Source: Paragordius varius | Lineage: Eukaryota; Nematomorpha | Reading direction: 5' to 3' | DNA length: 64,000 bases | NCBI GenBank assembly: GCA_964247055.1 | Contig: OZ176052.1 | Span: 1,364,001 to 1,428,000 of the forward strand | In this document: in pieces, positions 36,101-46,000 of the stretch | Layout of the letters: the number at the start of each line of letters is the position of its first letter | How positions within the stretch are numbered: position 1 is the first letter of the stretch | Notes under the pieces: generated by a model | What the model was told of the DNA's origin: nothing | Database searches by the model: none | What the model saw: only the letters and a program-made list of their open reading frames with translations | Program-made: the position numbers and the translations under genes

Positions 36101-36499
36101 TAAAAAACTTTTGCAAACTCAAGTTAAAATTATAATTTTCGCATACATATATATTTCTAAAAATGAGTTTTTAGTGGTGGGCAGCAGGAGTTGTATTTTC
36201 GACATCTTTTAATTTTATTTTTGTTTGACAAAGATTACTTGTAGTAATTTCACTCTAATAAATTCATTCAATTTAGCTAAATTATAATTGCAATAATAAT
36301 TATGTATGTTTATTCGATAATAATTTCTATATATTCCCAAACCCAGAAAAATGAACTTGAAATGTTAAGCAAACGCCAGGAATCCCAAATCCAGCAAAAA
36401 GATGAGGAAGTCTCTAAACTCCGCAATGACCTTCTCATATACAGCGAAATAACGGCCAAAATCAACATGTTAACTACGGAAATTAAACCGAAACGATGA
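24559..36499 (+). CDS. CIP2A: CIP2A-like protein, 20 exons
   Basis: Homologue of CIP2A, known in vertebrates as an inhibitor of PP2A and a TOPBP1 partner in mitotic DNA-break tethering, with an armadillo N-terminus and a coiled-coil C-terminus. Exons: 24559-24642, 24668-24815, 24856-24935, 24968-25077, 25104-25207, 25436-about 25493, 25655-25786, 26238-26682, 26967-27947, 28722-28957, 29238-29422, 29680-29808, 30460-30670, 31325-31510, 32275-32385, 34580-34767, 35465-35578, 35703-35785, 35983-36122, 36347-36499. The phase fits at every junction except the 3' end of exon 6. Matches to the human protein as I recall it: start SLKVLIENYKKFKSNSQGA; EILLILSLLLKEPNL; ELTKICIDI then LSIIVSLCRIRPN; IASIIELYE before the coil; and a final EEVSKLRNDLLIYSEITAKI. 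About 1,290 aa against about 905 in human, the excess mainly in exons 8-9. Confidence 0.82.
26238..27947 (+). CDS. CIP2A: CIP2A exons 8 and 9, armadillo region with polar inserts
   Basis: Exon 8 (26238-26682) begins SFLTEANINQILEILFVSLN, aligning with an armadillo helix of human CIP2A. It then has a polar insert and helices LNFLLLIMADVLSN and AKINAYIEQ. Exon 9 (26967-27947) is the longest exon and opens with an acidic stretch DDVDDEIDL. It contains long Asn/Ser-rich loops, a short Asn run (NNLNNNNNN), and helices such as CNYLESLIQNVLNLL and FKIVQMIMNRVLF. The inserts account for most of the extra length. Confidence 0.75.
28588..28721 (+). repeat. Duplicated acceptor and exon-10 start (tandem, 134-bp step)
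   Basis: The acceptor plus the first codons of exon 10 (AATTCAATCACTGGATATTG and following) occur twice, at 28588 and 28722. The upstream copy reads FNHWILVQNPC and then closes after about 30 codons without a donor. The downstream copy continues into the full exon, so it is taken as the working one. Confidence 0.7.
28722..31510 (+). CDS. CIP2A: CIP2A exons 10-14, last armadillo helices and linker
   Basis: Exon 10 reads FNHWILVQNPCLENLNSILA. Exon 11 reads MSQQFCQVIPAMLCGLCSS and ends at LSSSK. Exon 12 begins SQVKSAKQLLNTALFCYFN. Exon 13 is a polar linker ending SYKDLVLDIEDILIK. Exon 14 ends with PIASIIELYEKAKLYFT, matching ISDIMDVYEMKLS just before the coiled coil of human CIP2A. Splice sites are canonical (for example GTATGT after 30670 and GTACGT after 31510). 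Confidence 0.75.
30098..30405. mobile_element. Mariner-type MITE inserted in a (TA)n microsatellite
   Basis: A (TA) run occupies about 30,098-30,147. The MITE follows directly, starting near CTAAAATTTAATTATAGGG at 30,148 and ending ...CGTGTAATTTAATTTTACTA at about 30,404, with more TA beyond. Its arms contain GACAAAACGTAAAAATATA and its inverted counterpart. Confidence 0.6.
30743..30758. repeat. Poly-G tract of 16 bases after a T run
   Basis: An uninterrupted run of 16 G follows a T-rich stretch in CIP2A intron 13. Such a run is exceptional in this AT-rich window and could be a slippage-prone site or a base-calling problem. Confidence 0.8.
30930..31070. mobile_element. hAT-type MITE right-end fragment (GCGGGCCGC family)
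   Basis: GTTTGCGGGCCGCACATCCC followed by GTTGAAAACCTCTG matches the right arm of the CAGGGGTG MITE family. Only this arm is present. Confidence 0.4.
31850..32274. repeat. Three decayed tandem copies of ~135 bp ahead of CIP2A exon 15
   Basis: The blocks GGGTCAACTCACGATAAAG, GGACCAACTCACGAAAAAT and GGGCCAACATCCAAAAA recur at steps of roughly 130-160 bp. Each is followed by a TTTGCACAAA-like block and an AATGGTTTATTAAT-like block. One copy carries TTAGACTTGAAATTTAAAA, resembling the start of exon 15 (GAGACTTGAAATGCAAAA), so the unit probably arose from the intron/exon junction. Confidence 0.55.
32275..36499 (+). CDS. CIP2A: CIP2A exons 15-20, coiled-coil C-terminus
   Basis: The six exons encode a continuous heptad-rich coil with no proline until the end. 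Segments include QTDLLATYQTQLQLSQQTSQ, EKQRLNDHIKMQQNALEEM, DTLRTEYESLNEMHQVV, LRENLANSENNNLTLTKES, IEGLRKEIQALEENKKLLQ and EEVSKLRNDLLIYSEITAKI. The last corresponds to [20 protein letters not shown] near the human C-terminus. The stop is TGA at 36497-36499. The intron before exon 16 (2.2 kb) carries two opposed LINE fragments. Likely polyadenylation signal AATAAA lies near 36,650. Confidence 0.8.
32790..34025 (-). mobile_element. LINE (RTE-like) fragment: reverse transcriptase and C-terminus, 5'-truncated
   Basis: Minus-strand pieces encode the RT motifs CFIDFTKAFDSVKHDTLW, LRQRCVLSPTLF and SLHYADDTILLSN (33982-33500). Then come YTYLGSLIN and LKTKNRLVKSLIFSRMLY (33374-33144), and the terminal RCWRKILQITWKV...RKRGRCKMRWIENL (33128-32814). 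Frame shifts separate the pieces and no endonuclease domain is present, so it is a dead 5'-truncated copy. The RTE assignment rests on the recalled C-terminal signature. It lies in the intron before CIP2A exon 16, antisense to the gene. A (TTA)n tract follows at 32,763-32,782. Confidence 0.8.
34085..34500 (+). mobile_element. LINE fragment, opposite orientation, same family
   Basis: The plus strand reads CFIDFSKAFDIVKHDTPWKA, then an SDHIINIIKSLY block and a decayed YADD region near 34,405. It is a more degraded copy of the RT at 33,982-33,500 in inverted orientation, starting only ~60 bp from it. Several stops interrupt it. Confidence 0.75.
34846..35144. mobile_element. Mariner-type MITE, complete reference copy
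   Basis: It is flanked by TA on both sides (34844-34845 and 35145-35146). The left end is CAGTAAAAACTGAAATTATA and the right end is its inverted counterpart TATAATTTCAATTTTTACTG. The inverted repeats continue inward for about 80 bp (ACGTAAAAATATA, AAATATTT, AGACAACCATAC). There is no coding capacity. TA duplication and CAGT termini fit the Tc1/mariner superfamily. Confidence 0.8.
35239..35450. mobile_element. Mariner-type MITE left half, at the edge of the duplicated segment
   Basis: TA then CAGTAAAAAATTAAAATTAT and GGACAAAACGTAATG match the MITE left end; no right end was seen. The same sequence reappears at about 48,104, exactly where the decayed second copy of this segment begins. Confidence 0.6.
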
Positions 36500-36684
36500 A
36501 CAAAAAATGATCTTTGACTTGACCCTTTTTTATATAGAATTCATTCCCATTATCCGTATTATTTAAAACGATGCGATACATCTTAAATTATTTGTATTTA
36601 TTTATTATTGTACAAATGTTTTGATAGTATTTAGACGATATATAAAAATAAATTATAAAAAATGTTATATGTAAATATATATAA

Positions 36685-39399
36685 CTAAAATCCTTTGCTA
36701 TATAAAAATTGAGTTAGCTCTTGGACCCAAATTCCCTTAATGTCGATTTTTTGGCAATATTCATTGACTTGAGTTCGTACTGTAAATCCTTCAGTCATAT
36801 ATTGGGACAAATATTCTTTTACATCTTTATCGAATGCCTATGAAATATAATTTAATATATAGTTAGTTAAAATAAATAATAATTGTTTTTGTATTTAGAT
36901 AAAATATGGTATTATTGGATATTGTTTACGCTGAAGTTTGATTGTATTATTAAGATTAGTAGTATTTACAATAAATTCATAATTTTAACTGAATTATAAT
37001 TGCAATATAATAATATGGTATTAATTTTATCTAAATTAATATTAAATGATTGATATAACTTTTACACAGTAAATGTTTATATAAAATATTTTTTTTAAAA
37101 AAGCATATAGAAAATCATTTTTAAAGAAAAAATATAGAATATACCCAAATGTCGCCTTGTATATTTCCAACTTGTGTGATATTGCGTGAATTAAACATTT
37201 TTTGTGAAAATCTGATGGGAAGTAAAAGGAATTTGTTTCGAGCGACAAAATAGGGCAAGTTTTTGGGTTGTGATTCTAATATATACCATTTACAGTTCAA
37301 ATTCACCCTTAAACAATTCAAATTCACCCTAAAAATAAATTATGTGTTTTCAAACTAATATAACTCATTATTAATATAAAATATATCTTTATGGCATAAT
37401 TAATTATTTTTTTCAGTATTATTTTAATATAAAACAAAATTTTATTTTTTAAAAATATATTAAAATATAGGTAATTTTTAATCTTAAAAAACATGTTATT
37501 TATTTGAGGGTGAATTTGAATTGTTCGAGGGTGAATTTGAATTGTTCAAGGGTGAATTTGAATTGTTTAAGGGTGAATTTGAATTGTTTAAGGGTGAATT
37601 TGAACTGTAAATGGTATAATTACTTAATTAGTATATAAAATAATTTAATCCTAATATAAAATTTGTCTTGTAATATTTTGTTTAAATGATCTTTACATCT
37701 TATTTAACAACTAAGAAAATCCTAGTCCTGATCAAATAATGTTTCAGATATAACAACTATACTAATACAACATGCTTTTTCTAATACTTATTAATAATAA
37801 ATTTGATTTTTAAGTAATGGTCTTTAAATTAAAATTGGGGATTAGAATTAATCAACCCTTCTTAAAGTCACGTGAAACACTTAATGTTTGTAGGATTTTG
37901 ATTTAACTATTTCTATGTGTTAAATTTTATTTTTTAAAAATAAAATCAAAATGTATATGGGTGTCCCTTCTACCCTTACCTACGCCTGCGAAACGTGGGC
38001 AATCACAAAAACATTGGAATCGAGATTGAAAAGAACGGAAGACGAAATGCTAAAATACATGATGATAAATTCTACCATAAATGAACTATAGAATTAATAA
38101 CAGCTTTTATCAGAACAAATAGACTTCGGTATTTTGGACACATAGACAGATCCAGTATAGACTCACCTGCAAAAGAAATTCTTGATTTACAGTTCCCTGC
38201 CGCTAACCGAAAATGGAGGCCTAAAACTACTTGAACTCAAATCATAGATAAAGATTTTAAATTCCTGAACATACCTCGAAACGCAATAATTGATAGAGAC
38301 ATATATCGTAAATTAAACCATGCTGGGCCAAACCAATAATACAAGAAGGGGAAAATAAAAAACTAATAAGTTATAAAAACATTTATATTGCAAAATGCCT
38401 CAACCTATATTAGAGCGTTTAAGAATATAACAGTTTTTAACTTTAGTTTAAAGGTAAAAATTAAAGTACTTCGCATTAGTTGTAAAATTTTCTAAGTTTG
38501 AATTAGAATTATTAGATTAATACTTAAATCATAAAAGAAGTCGCAAAATAATGGCCATATTATTAAGGGAGGTGGATCATGCATGCCATAGCAGTCACAG
38601 ATATATTGAAATTATCAATTAAAAAAATACCAATTTTTTTTATAGAATTAATATCAAGTTTTATTTAATATTAGAAATAATAAACGAGTTAATATATATA
38701 TATATATATATATATATACAAAAGAATAATTCTAGTCATATTTATGATGCAAAAATTAATATTATACTTTTTGTATCCATTAATTACATTAGATATATCC
38801 TAGTGAAGTGTTAAAGTTGTTATTAGATTAAAAAATTTTAGCTAAAGAATTTATTTTTTTTAAAAAAAAAACTAAAATTATGATCCTAAAAAATAATAAA
38901 TAATCTAAGCCTTCTGGTATGATATTTAATCTTAAAATTTAAGAAATCTTTTGTTTAGTACCTTTATAAATAAATTTATTTACCTATATGTATGTATATT
39001 AGCATAACATAGCATTTAAAAATGATTAAGCCTTAACCAAAAAATATACGCGGAGGAGGAATCCAGCCAGACGGTCGAGGTTCTCTGTCATTTTCTTTAA
39101 AATCCATAGGTGTAGGTAGGCGAGTATTATATACATTTAATATGTTTTCAACAAACATGCAAATAAAATTATTATAATACTTTAAAATCGTTTTTTGATT
39201 CGGTATAATCAGTTAAATTTTCTAATATTTCTATTCTAGGGTTTTTTGGATTATCTTCGTCATAAAATTTGTAAGCAGGAGTATCTGGAGTTGAATATGA
39301 ATGATCATTCCAATTTTTTATCGTGGTATAAATACTTCTTTTTCCTTTGCATAGCAAACGAACTGAAAGCATGGATACCAGACAATATTTGCGAATCAT
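36685..39399 (-). CDS. MRPL49: Mitochondrial ribosomal protein mL49, four exons
   Basis: Component of the large subunit of the mitochondrial ribosome. Exons on the minus strand are 39399-39181, 39155-39050, 37275-37145 and 36837-36685, coding 202 residues. The N-terminal ~30 residues (MIRKYCLVSMLSVRLLCKGK) are basic and non-acidic, as expected of a mitochondrial targeting peptide. The body matches human MRPL49 as I recall it: FVENIL, RPSGWIPP, KNLPYFVARN, VGNIQGDIW, AFDKDVKEYLSQYM, TQVNEY, DIKGIWVQEL and a final LYSKGF before TAG. Phase is exact at all junctions. The first intron is only 25 nt and ends TG instead of AG. The gene lies tail-to-tail with CIP2A, stops 186 bp apart. Confidence 0.92.
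37286..37614. mobile_element. MITE with tandem-repeated terminal arms, copy 2
   Basis: It has TA on both sides (37284-37285 and 37615-37616) and ends CCATTTACAGTTC and GAACTGTAAATGG. The right arm holds five units of about 20 bp (AGGGTGAATTTGAATTGTT); the left arm holds two in inverted orientation. It sits in MRPL49 intron 2 with one end 9 bp from the exon-3 acceptor, and is missing from the duplicated pseudogene exons. Confidence 0.8.
37975..38345 (+). mobile_element. LINE C-terminal fragment
   Basis: The plus strand reads LTYACETWAITKTLESRLKR, then a MLKYMM block and decayed FGHIDR-like and KWRPKTT-like blocks. These match the C-terminal region typical of RTE-like LINEs. Interrupted by stops. 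It lies inside MRPL49 intron 2, antisense to the gene. Confidence 0.65.
38694..38716. repeat. (TA)n microsatellite in MRPL49 intron 2
   Basis: An uninterrupted TA run of about eleven units. The rest of 38,350-39,040 is plain AT-rich intron with nothing else recognised. Confidence 0.7.
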
Positions 39400-40059
39400 A
39401 TGTAATAATTTACATTTTTATTAAATTTATCAACTTCATTACTTTAGTTTTTATATAGATGTTTCGGTCCCAAATTAAACGTTTATATGTAATTATTTAT
39501 GCCTTTATTATATGATAATTTTATCATACAAATCTAATAATTCTGAAATATTATTTATTCTCCAAGCTGCAAAAGGCAAGTTAATGCATAAGCTATTAGT
39601 AGCGTTATTTTATGATTTATGTACTGTATGATAGTGCCGAAATTATTAACGTGTTTTTTAATAATTCTTAGTATTTTTAATTGGATGGTACACTATGTCT
39701 TAGCGATGAGCGTTTTTCCTACAACATTATATGAATTCCATTTCCATTTATATCTGGGGCAGAAGAGGTAATAGTTTAACCCATAAATAGATGGAATATA
39801 TCAGGATTAAAAATTAATTAAGAATCCGGGAGATCCTATCAACGGAACTGGGCCATTTTGTTTTTAAGTTCCTGTCCCAAAAATACTCATATTTTATCTT
39901 TTTGGTACAAATGAGCTTCCGCTAATTGGTTGATTTTTTTAAAGTTTTGTTTATGTTGCAACTCTGTTCGATCCATTATTAAAACCTCATTAAGATATGT
40001 ATATAACTGAGCAATTGATCCATGATTGCGAATATTAAATGTACATGATAACCCGGAAG

Positions 40060-40760
40060 GTAGTTTTGCTAGAAATACCCCAGTGGTCTTATTGTATAAT
40101 CTTTTGTTGTTGATAGTCGACTATCGACCATTGCCATTTTATAGGAATTCCTTCGCTTGGTTCTGTCGTGAACTTTTTGAGATAGTTTTTCCAGTGACAT
40201 TTTGAAAAAAAAATTTCGTCTATGTATATGTCTTCTTCCTCTCATGCCATTTACTTTTCCTAACATTACATCCTTTTCCAAAAAATGTACTCCATTTATG
40301 TGTCCAAAATAACCGATTTTTTTGTTTTACCTCGAAACCTCGTTTGTGCGTTGATTTTGTTTACAATATCGATGTTCTCCACATTGTCCTTCCTTGTTTC
40401 AAGTATTTTCATCCAGCAGAACATTTCAAAAAGTTTATTCTTTTCTTATCATCACTTTTAATGGTCCAGCTTTGCCAGCCGTATAACATGATGGAAAATA
40501 TTAAAGTGTTTATTAGTCGAATTTTTGTTTTTAGATGTATATCATTAGATTTCAATATTTAATGTGAGGCCAAATCGCATTTGGCGATATTATGCGTTAT
40601 TTTATGTCATTTGAATTGGATATTGATTTGATAAATGCTTCCAAGAGAGTTTTCGTTCTTGAATTGTTTCGTTATCTATCCGAAGCAAGTCATAGGAATA
40701 AGAGGTGTTGATGTGTAATATTTTAGTTTTGTTGATTGCGTACCGGAATTTCTTTTTTTT
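40060..40760 (-). mobile_element. LINE C-terminal fragment, decayed
   Basis: The minus strand reads LYGWQSWTIK...KKRINFLKC-like blocks near 40,490-40,420. It ends with MEKDVMLGKVNGMRGRRHIH and SQKVHDRTKRRN (40281-40069), the terminal region of the same LINE group as at 32,790. Several frame breaks; dead copy. Confidence 0.6.
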
Positions 40761-40769
40761 AACACTTTG

Positions 40770-41100
40770 ACCTTTTGGGTAGTATTATATTATAGATAGA
40801 TTTGAATATCTTAAATACTATTTAAGGTATTAGAATTTGGAATATGCTTTCTAAGCCTTTTCATATAATGCAAAATTAAAAAAAATCTAAAATTGTAAAA
40901 AAATCTTCATCCGAGACCTTTTCGCCGCCATTTTCTTTAAGTTTTACCAATATTAGACTCTAAAAGCTACAAAACTGTCAATAAGCTTTTTTTCTAATTC
41001 AGGAGAACAATGTCAGAGAATATAATTTTAACTAATATAACTTTCAAAACTATAAATTATTTACAAAATTGAGTGAGATATAAATACCAATATGTCATCG
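40770..41100. mobile_element. MITE-like repeat with CCGCCATTTT box
   Basis: It starts TTTGACCTTTTGGGTAG, holds TTTCGCCGCCATTTTC and ends with GAGTGAGATATAAATACC. The start and end are weak inverted matches. Related sequence is at 13,600-13,915 (inverted) and 51,405-51,880. The following 41,100-43,085 is AT-rich spacer with no gene seen, but it is matched by 54,400-56,230. Confidence 0.4.
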
Positions 41101-43089
41101 CGGACTAGTAAAAGGCTTTGAAGTTTATATAAAATAAATAAACGATTTTAGTGTCAATCTTCATTATATTTACAAAATTTCCCATCAATTATTTATAGAT
41201 TGATAAAATCCCAAAGCTTTTTATAAAATTCAAAAGTTCGAAAATTTTATTAGGTTAATAATTTTTAGCTAAACATTAATAAGTGCTTTAGAATAAAGGT
41301 TACATTCTACCAGTTCCAAAAAAGTTAATAGCAATTTTAGAATTGGATAACCAAAACATTCTAATTTTGTGTCGCACGCGAATTCCTAGCTCATAGAGAG
41401 AATCGTTATCTGGGTATTAATATATTAGCTTATTTGGAAATCGAAACCGCGAATTCTTCTATTAAAGGCTATTTTATAAAAACAATCTACCATTACACTC
41501 AGAGATAGATGAGAAAAACAAAGAACATGTAATACCAGAAAAGGTTTAAATTTAAAATTTTTTGGTTCTTTGGGTATTACTTTTATGTTTGGGAGCTGTA
41601 AGAAGCAGTTTTTAATATTGGTTCAAACTGGTAAAGGCAATACATATCATTTATTAACATGTTATAATCTTTTTAAAACTTGTATCTGTGAACGGTAGTA
41701 ATCTATTGCTACATTTATAATTATAAAATTATGTTTATCTGTCAAATGATTTATTAATACATATATATATAATTTCAAAGATCAACAATGATATCAAATC
41801 TTATTAATTCCAATCTTACATATAATCTAAAATAACGCTTAAGCACGTAATTATTTTTTATTATTATATGAAATCTATCAAATATTGGTTTTAAAATTCA
41901 GAATATACTCGATTAAATCGAGTATAAGTTGATTTTCGCTTTCAAATTTACTTAAAATCAATGTTGACTATTACAAAAAACCGTAACACTAAATACTGGA
42001 TCCTTGAAAAATAGTTAAAATGTAAGAATTCATCTATATATAAGTATGCATTGACTAATAGTACATTTATAACAATCACTTTAATTTGTATTTAGAATAA
42101 GATAACTATTAACAATCATTTTTACGTTTTATAAATCACATTAATTTACTTAAATCTGTATATGAATATTATTAATTCGTGAACCTCCATTGAAAAAGGA
42201 TGGAATGCCATATATTTAAGGTAAATATTTAGCGTATTAACGAATACAACCATTTTAGAATTCTAATGTTAAATTATATAGATTAATATATGTACACCAT
42301 CTGTATAGTATCTTAGGGTATTTTTAGAGTTTTGTATTAATGTGGTTAATATCAAGATTGTAATTTGCACTTTCGGACATTCGATAATTTTAAATTAAAT
42401 AAGGTTATCTTTTGTATTTAAATTTAAATAATATGACATTAAAATGGTAAAAAAAGTAAATCCAGTAAATGGAATCGGGGTTAAAATATTACTTTGGTAA
42501 AAAGTAATTTATAAAGAGTTTTAAATGGAAAACTATGTTTTTACACAGTTTTTCAATATGACCTTTTAGTACTGTATGTGCTAGTTTCTGATAATAAGGA
42601 TTGTTATTCTACCATATACTTAAATAAATCAAAGAAACATTTGTAATGAAAGGCCGAATATGGAAAAACGTTTATTTTATAAGGAATAATTATGAGTGGT
42701 GTACCCAATATTAAAATGGGATTAGAATGCGTATTGGTAGCAAAACAAAATTTTGCCCTTAAATCACATTATTTATTTATATTAATTATTTTTAACAACT
42801 TTAGTTTAATCTAATCTATACAATTTGTACTTCAAGAGTCTCCATGAACATTTAAAGTTGGTCCTTGTACACTTTAAGTAGGTCCTTCAATATTTTAGTA
42901 TTGATATATATTAAAAAGTAAAATATATAGATTTTTAAATTAACGGTACGTTAACTTTATGATGGTTAACACATTGATAGGAGAGGGGTTAAAAATGAAT
43001 AGAAGAAAACATGTTAAGGATGATTGTATATCGATATTGAAAAATTAAATGTATATTATAAAAAGATTTTTACATTAAAAAAATAATTT

Positions 43090-46000
43090 TAGGTGTTACT
43101 AGTCGATTGGATTATTTTTCGATATTCCTAATTAATATATTATAGTATTTAAAATTTTTGACAAGTAAGTTATTATAAATGTTAAATCGTGAATGAAGGG
43201 ATAATTGTTAGTTAGTTTTAATGAAAAGTATTTATAATAATTTATAGATTCTTGGGCAAGTAGGTTAATATTTTGGGTTTTTGGTGGATGATTAGATCAT
43301 GGTTCAAAACTGCTAATTAAAAGTATAATAAAATATTGTAGATTCTTGGGCACGCAACCCATTAGGTGTTACCTTGTGGATGATTGGATTATTATTCCAT
43401 ATTCTTTTATTAAAAGTAAATAATAATATAATTTTTAGATTGGACAAGTATGTTAATATATGTCTTAACTGGTTGTTGATTGGATTGTTCGTTCCTAAAT
43501 AAAGTTATATTATAGTATTATTTTTGAAATTTTGAACTAAGTTATTATAGGTGTTGACTGGTTGATGATTGAAATATTGTTCAATATTCTTAAATAAAGT
43601 ATAATATAATATATTATTTGAAAGTTTAGAAATGTTAGATGTCTTTGGTGTTGACTGGTTGATAATTGGAATAATGTTCGATATTCCTAATTAAAACAAT
43701 TATATAATAATTTTTGAAATTTACGTTAGTTATTATAGTGACTGGTAGAGATTGGAATATCGATATTCCTAACAAAAAGCATATTATAATATAATTTTTG
43801 AAATTTTTGACAATTATAAATATTAAAGGTGTTGACTGATCGGTTGGAATATTGTTCGATACTAAAAAAAGCATATAATATAATAATTTTTGAAATTTTT
43901 GACAAGTAAGTCTATAATAGGTGTTGACTGGTTAATGGAATATTGTTTGATATTCTTAATTAAGAGTATTATATAATAAACATTTAAAGTTTTACACAAA
44001 TTGGAATATATTGATCGATCCTAATTTTTAATTTTATGATTCCTCAACAAACATAAAATTATAGGTGTTGACTGGACGGTTGGAATTATATTCGATATTC
44101 CTAATTAATATATTAAAATATAAATTTTTTTAGACAAATTGGTTAAAATTTTAGGTGTTGACTGATATTATAGAATTTTTGAGATTTTTGACAAGTAAAT
44201 TTTAGGACGTAAATGGTGGATTATTGGATTATTGCTCGATATTCTAGATTAAGGTATATGATAATATAATTTGTAGATTCTTAGACAAGCAACTTAATAA
44301 TTTAGGTGTTAACTGGTGGATGATCGGATTAATGCTCCATATTCACTAATTAAAAGTAAATAATAATATAATTTTTAGATTGGACAAATATGTTAATATA
44401 TGTCTTAACTGGTTGTTGATTGGATTGTTGATTCCTAAATAAAGTTATATTATAGTATTAATTTTGAAATTTTGAACTAAATTATTACAGGTGTTGACTG
44501 GTTGATGATTGAAATATTGTTCGATATTCTTAAATAAAGTATAATAAAAAATATTATTTAAAAGTTTAGAAATTTGGTGTTGACTGGTTGATAATTAGAA
44601 TAATGTTCGATATTCCTAATTAAAAATATTATATAATATAATTTTTGAAATTTTACCTAAGTTTATATAGGTGTTGACTGGTTGAGATTGGATATCGAAA
44701 TTATCAAGAAAAAGAATATTATAATTTTTAAATTTTTTGACAATTAGTAATATTAAAGGTGTTGACTGGTCAGTTGGAATATTGTTCGATCCTAATAAAA
44801 AGCATATAATAATATAATTTTGAAGTTTAAGAAAAGTGATTGGAATATATTGATCGATCTTGATTATTAATTTTATGACTCCGCAGCAAACGTAAAATTT
44901 TAGGTGTTGACTGATATTATAGTATATTTTTTGAGATTTTGACAAGTAAGTTATTTTAGGACGTAAATGGTGGATTATTGCTCGATATTCTAGATTAAAG
45001 GTATATGATAATCTAATTTGTGGATTCTTAGACAAGTAACTTAATAATTCAGGTGTTAATTGGTGGATGATTGGATTAATATTCCATATTCCCTAATTAA
45101 AAGTAAATAATAATATAATTTTTAGATTGGACAAGTATGTTAATATATGTCTTAACTGGTTGTTGATTCCTAAATAAAGTTATATTATAGTATTATTTTT
45201 GAAAATAAAAACTAAATTATTATAGGTGTTGACTGGTTGATGATTATATTGTTCGATATTCTTAAATAAAGTATAATATATTATATGAAAGTTTAGAAAT
45301 GTTAGAGGTCTTTGGTGTTGACTGGTTAATAATTGATGTTCGATATTCCTAATTAAAAGTATATTATATAATATATTTTTTGAAATTTTACCTAAGTTAT
45401 TATAGGTGTTGACTGGTTGAGATTGGAATATCGAAATTCCTAACAAAAATCATATTACGATTTTTGAAATTTTTGACATTTTTTAATATTAACGGTGTTG
45501 ACTGGTCAGTTAAAATATTGTTCGATTCTAATAAAATGCGTATAATAATATAATTTTGAAGTTTTAGAAAAGTTATTGGAATTTATTGATCGATCTTAAT
45601 TATTAATTTTATGATTCCTCAACAAACATTTATAGGTGTTGACTGGACTGTTTGAATATTATTCGATATTCCTAATTAAGAGCTAATAATATAAGTTTTT
45701 AGATAAATAATTTAAGATTTTAGATGTTGAGTGATATCATAGTATAATTTTTGAGATTTTTGACAAGTAAGGTATTTTAGGACGAAAATGGTGGATTGAT
45801 GGATTATTGTTCGATATTCTAGATTAAAGGTATATGATAATCTAATTTGTAGATTCTTAGACAAGTAACTTAATAATTCACGTGTTAACTGGTGGATGAT
45901 TGGATTAATATTCCATATTCCCTAATTAAAAGTAAATAATAATATAATTTTTAGATTGGACAAGTATGTTAATATATGTCTTAACTGGTTGTTGATTGGA

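Noticed and set aside
24559-36499. TSC1 (hamartin) as the identity of the plus-strand gene
   Set aside because: The helical N-terminus plus coiled-coil layout first suggested it, but the start (SLKVLIENYKKF), the pre-coil IIELYE and the C-terminal SEITAKI region fit CIP2A in order and spacing.
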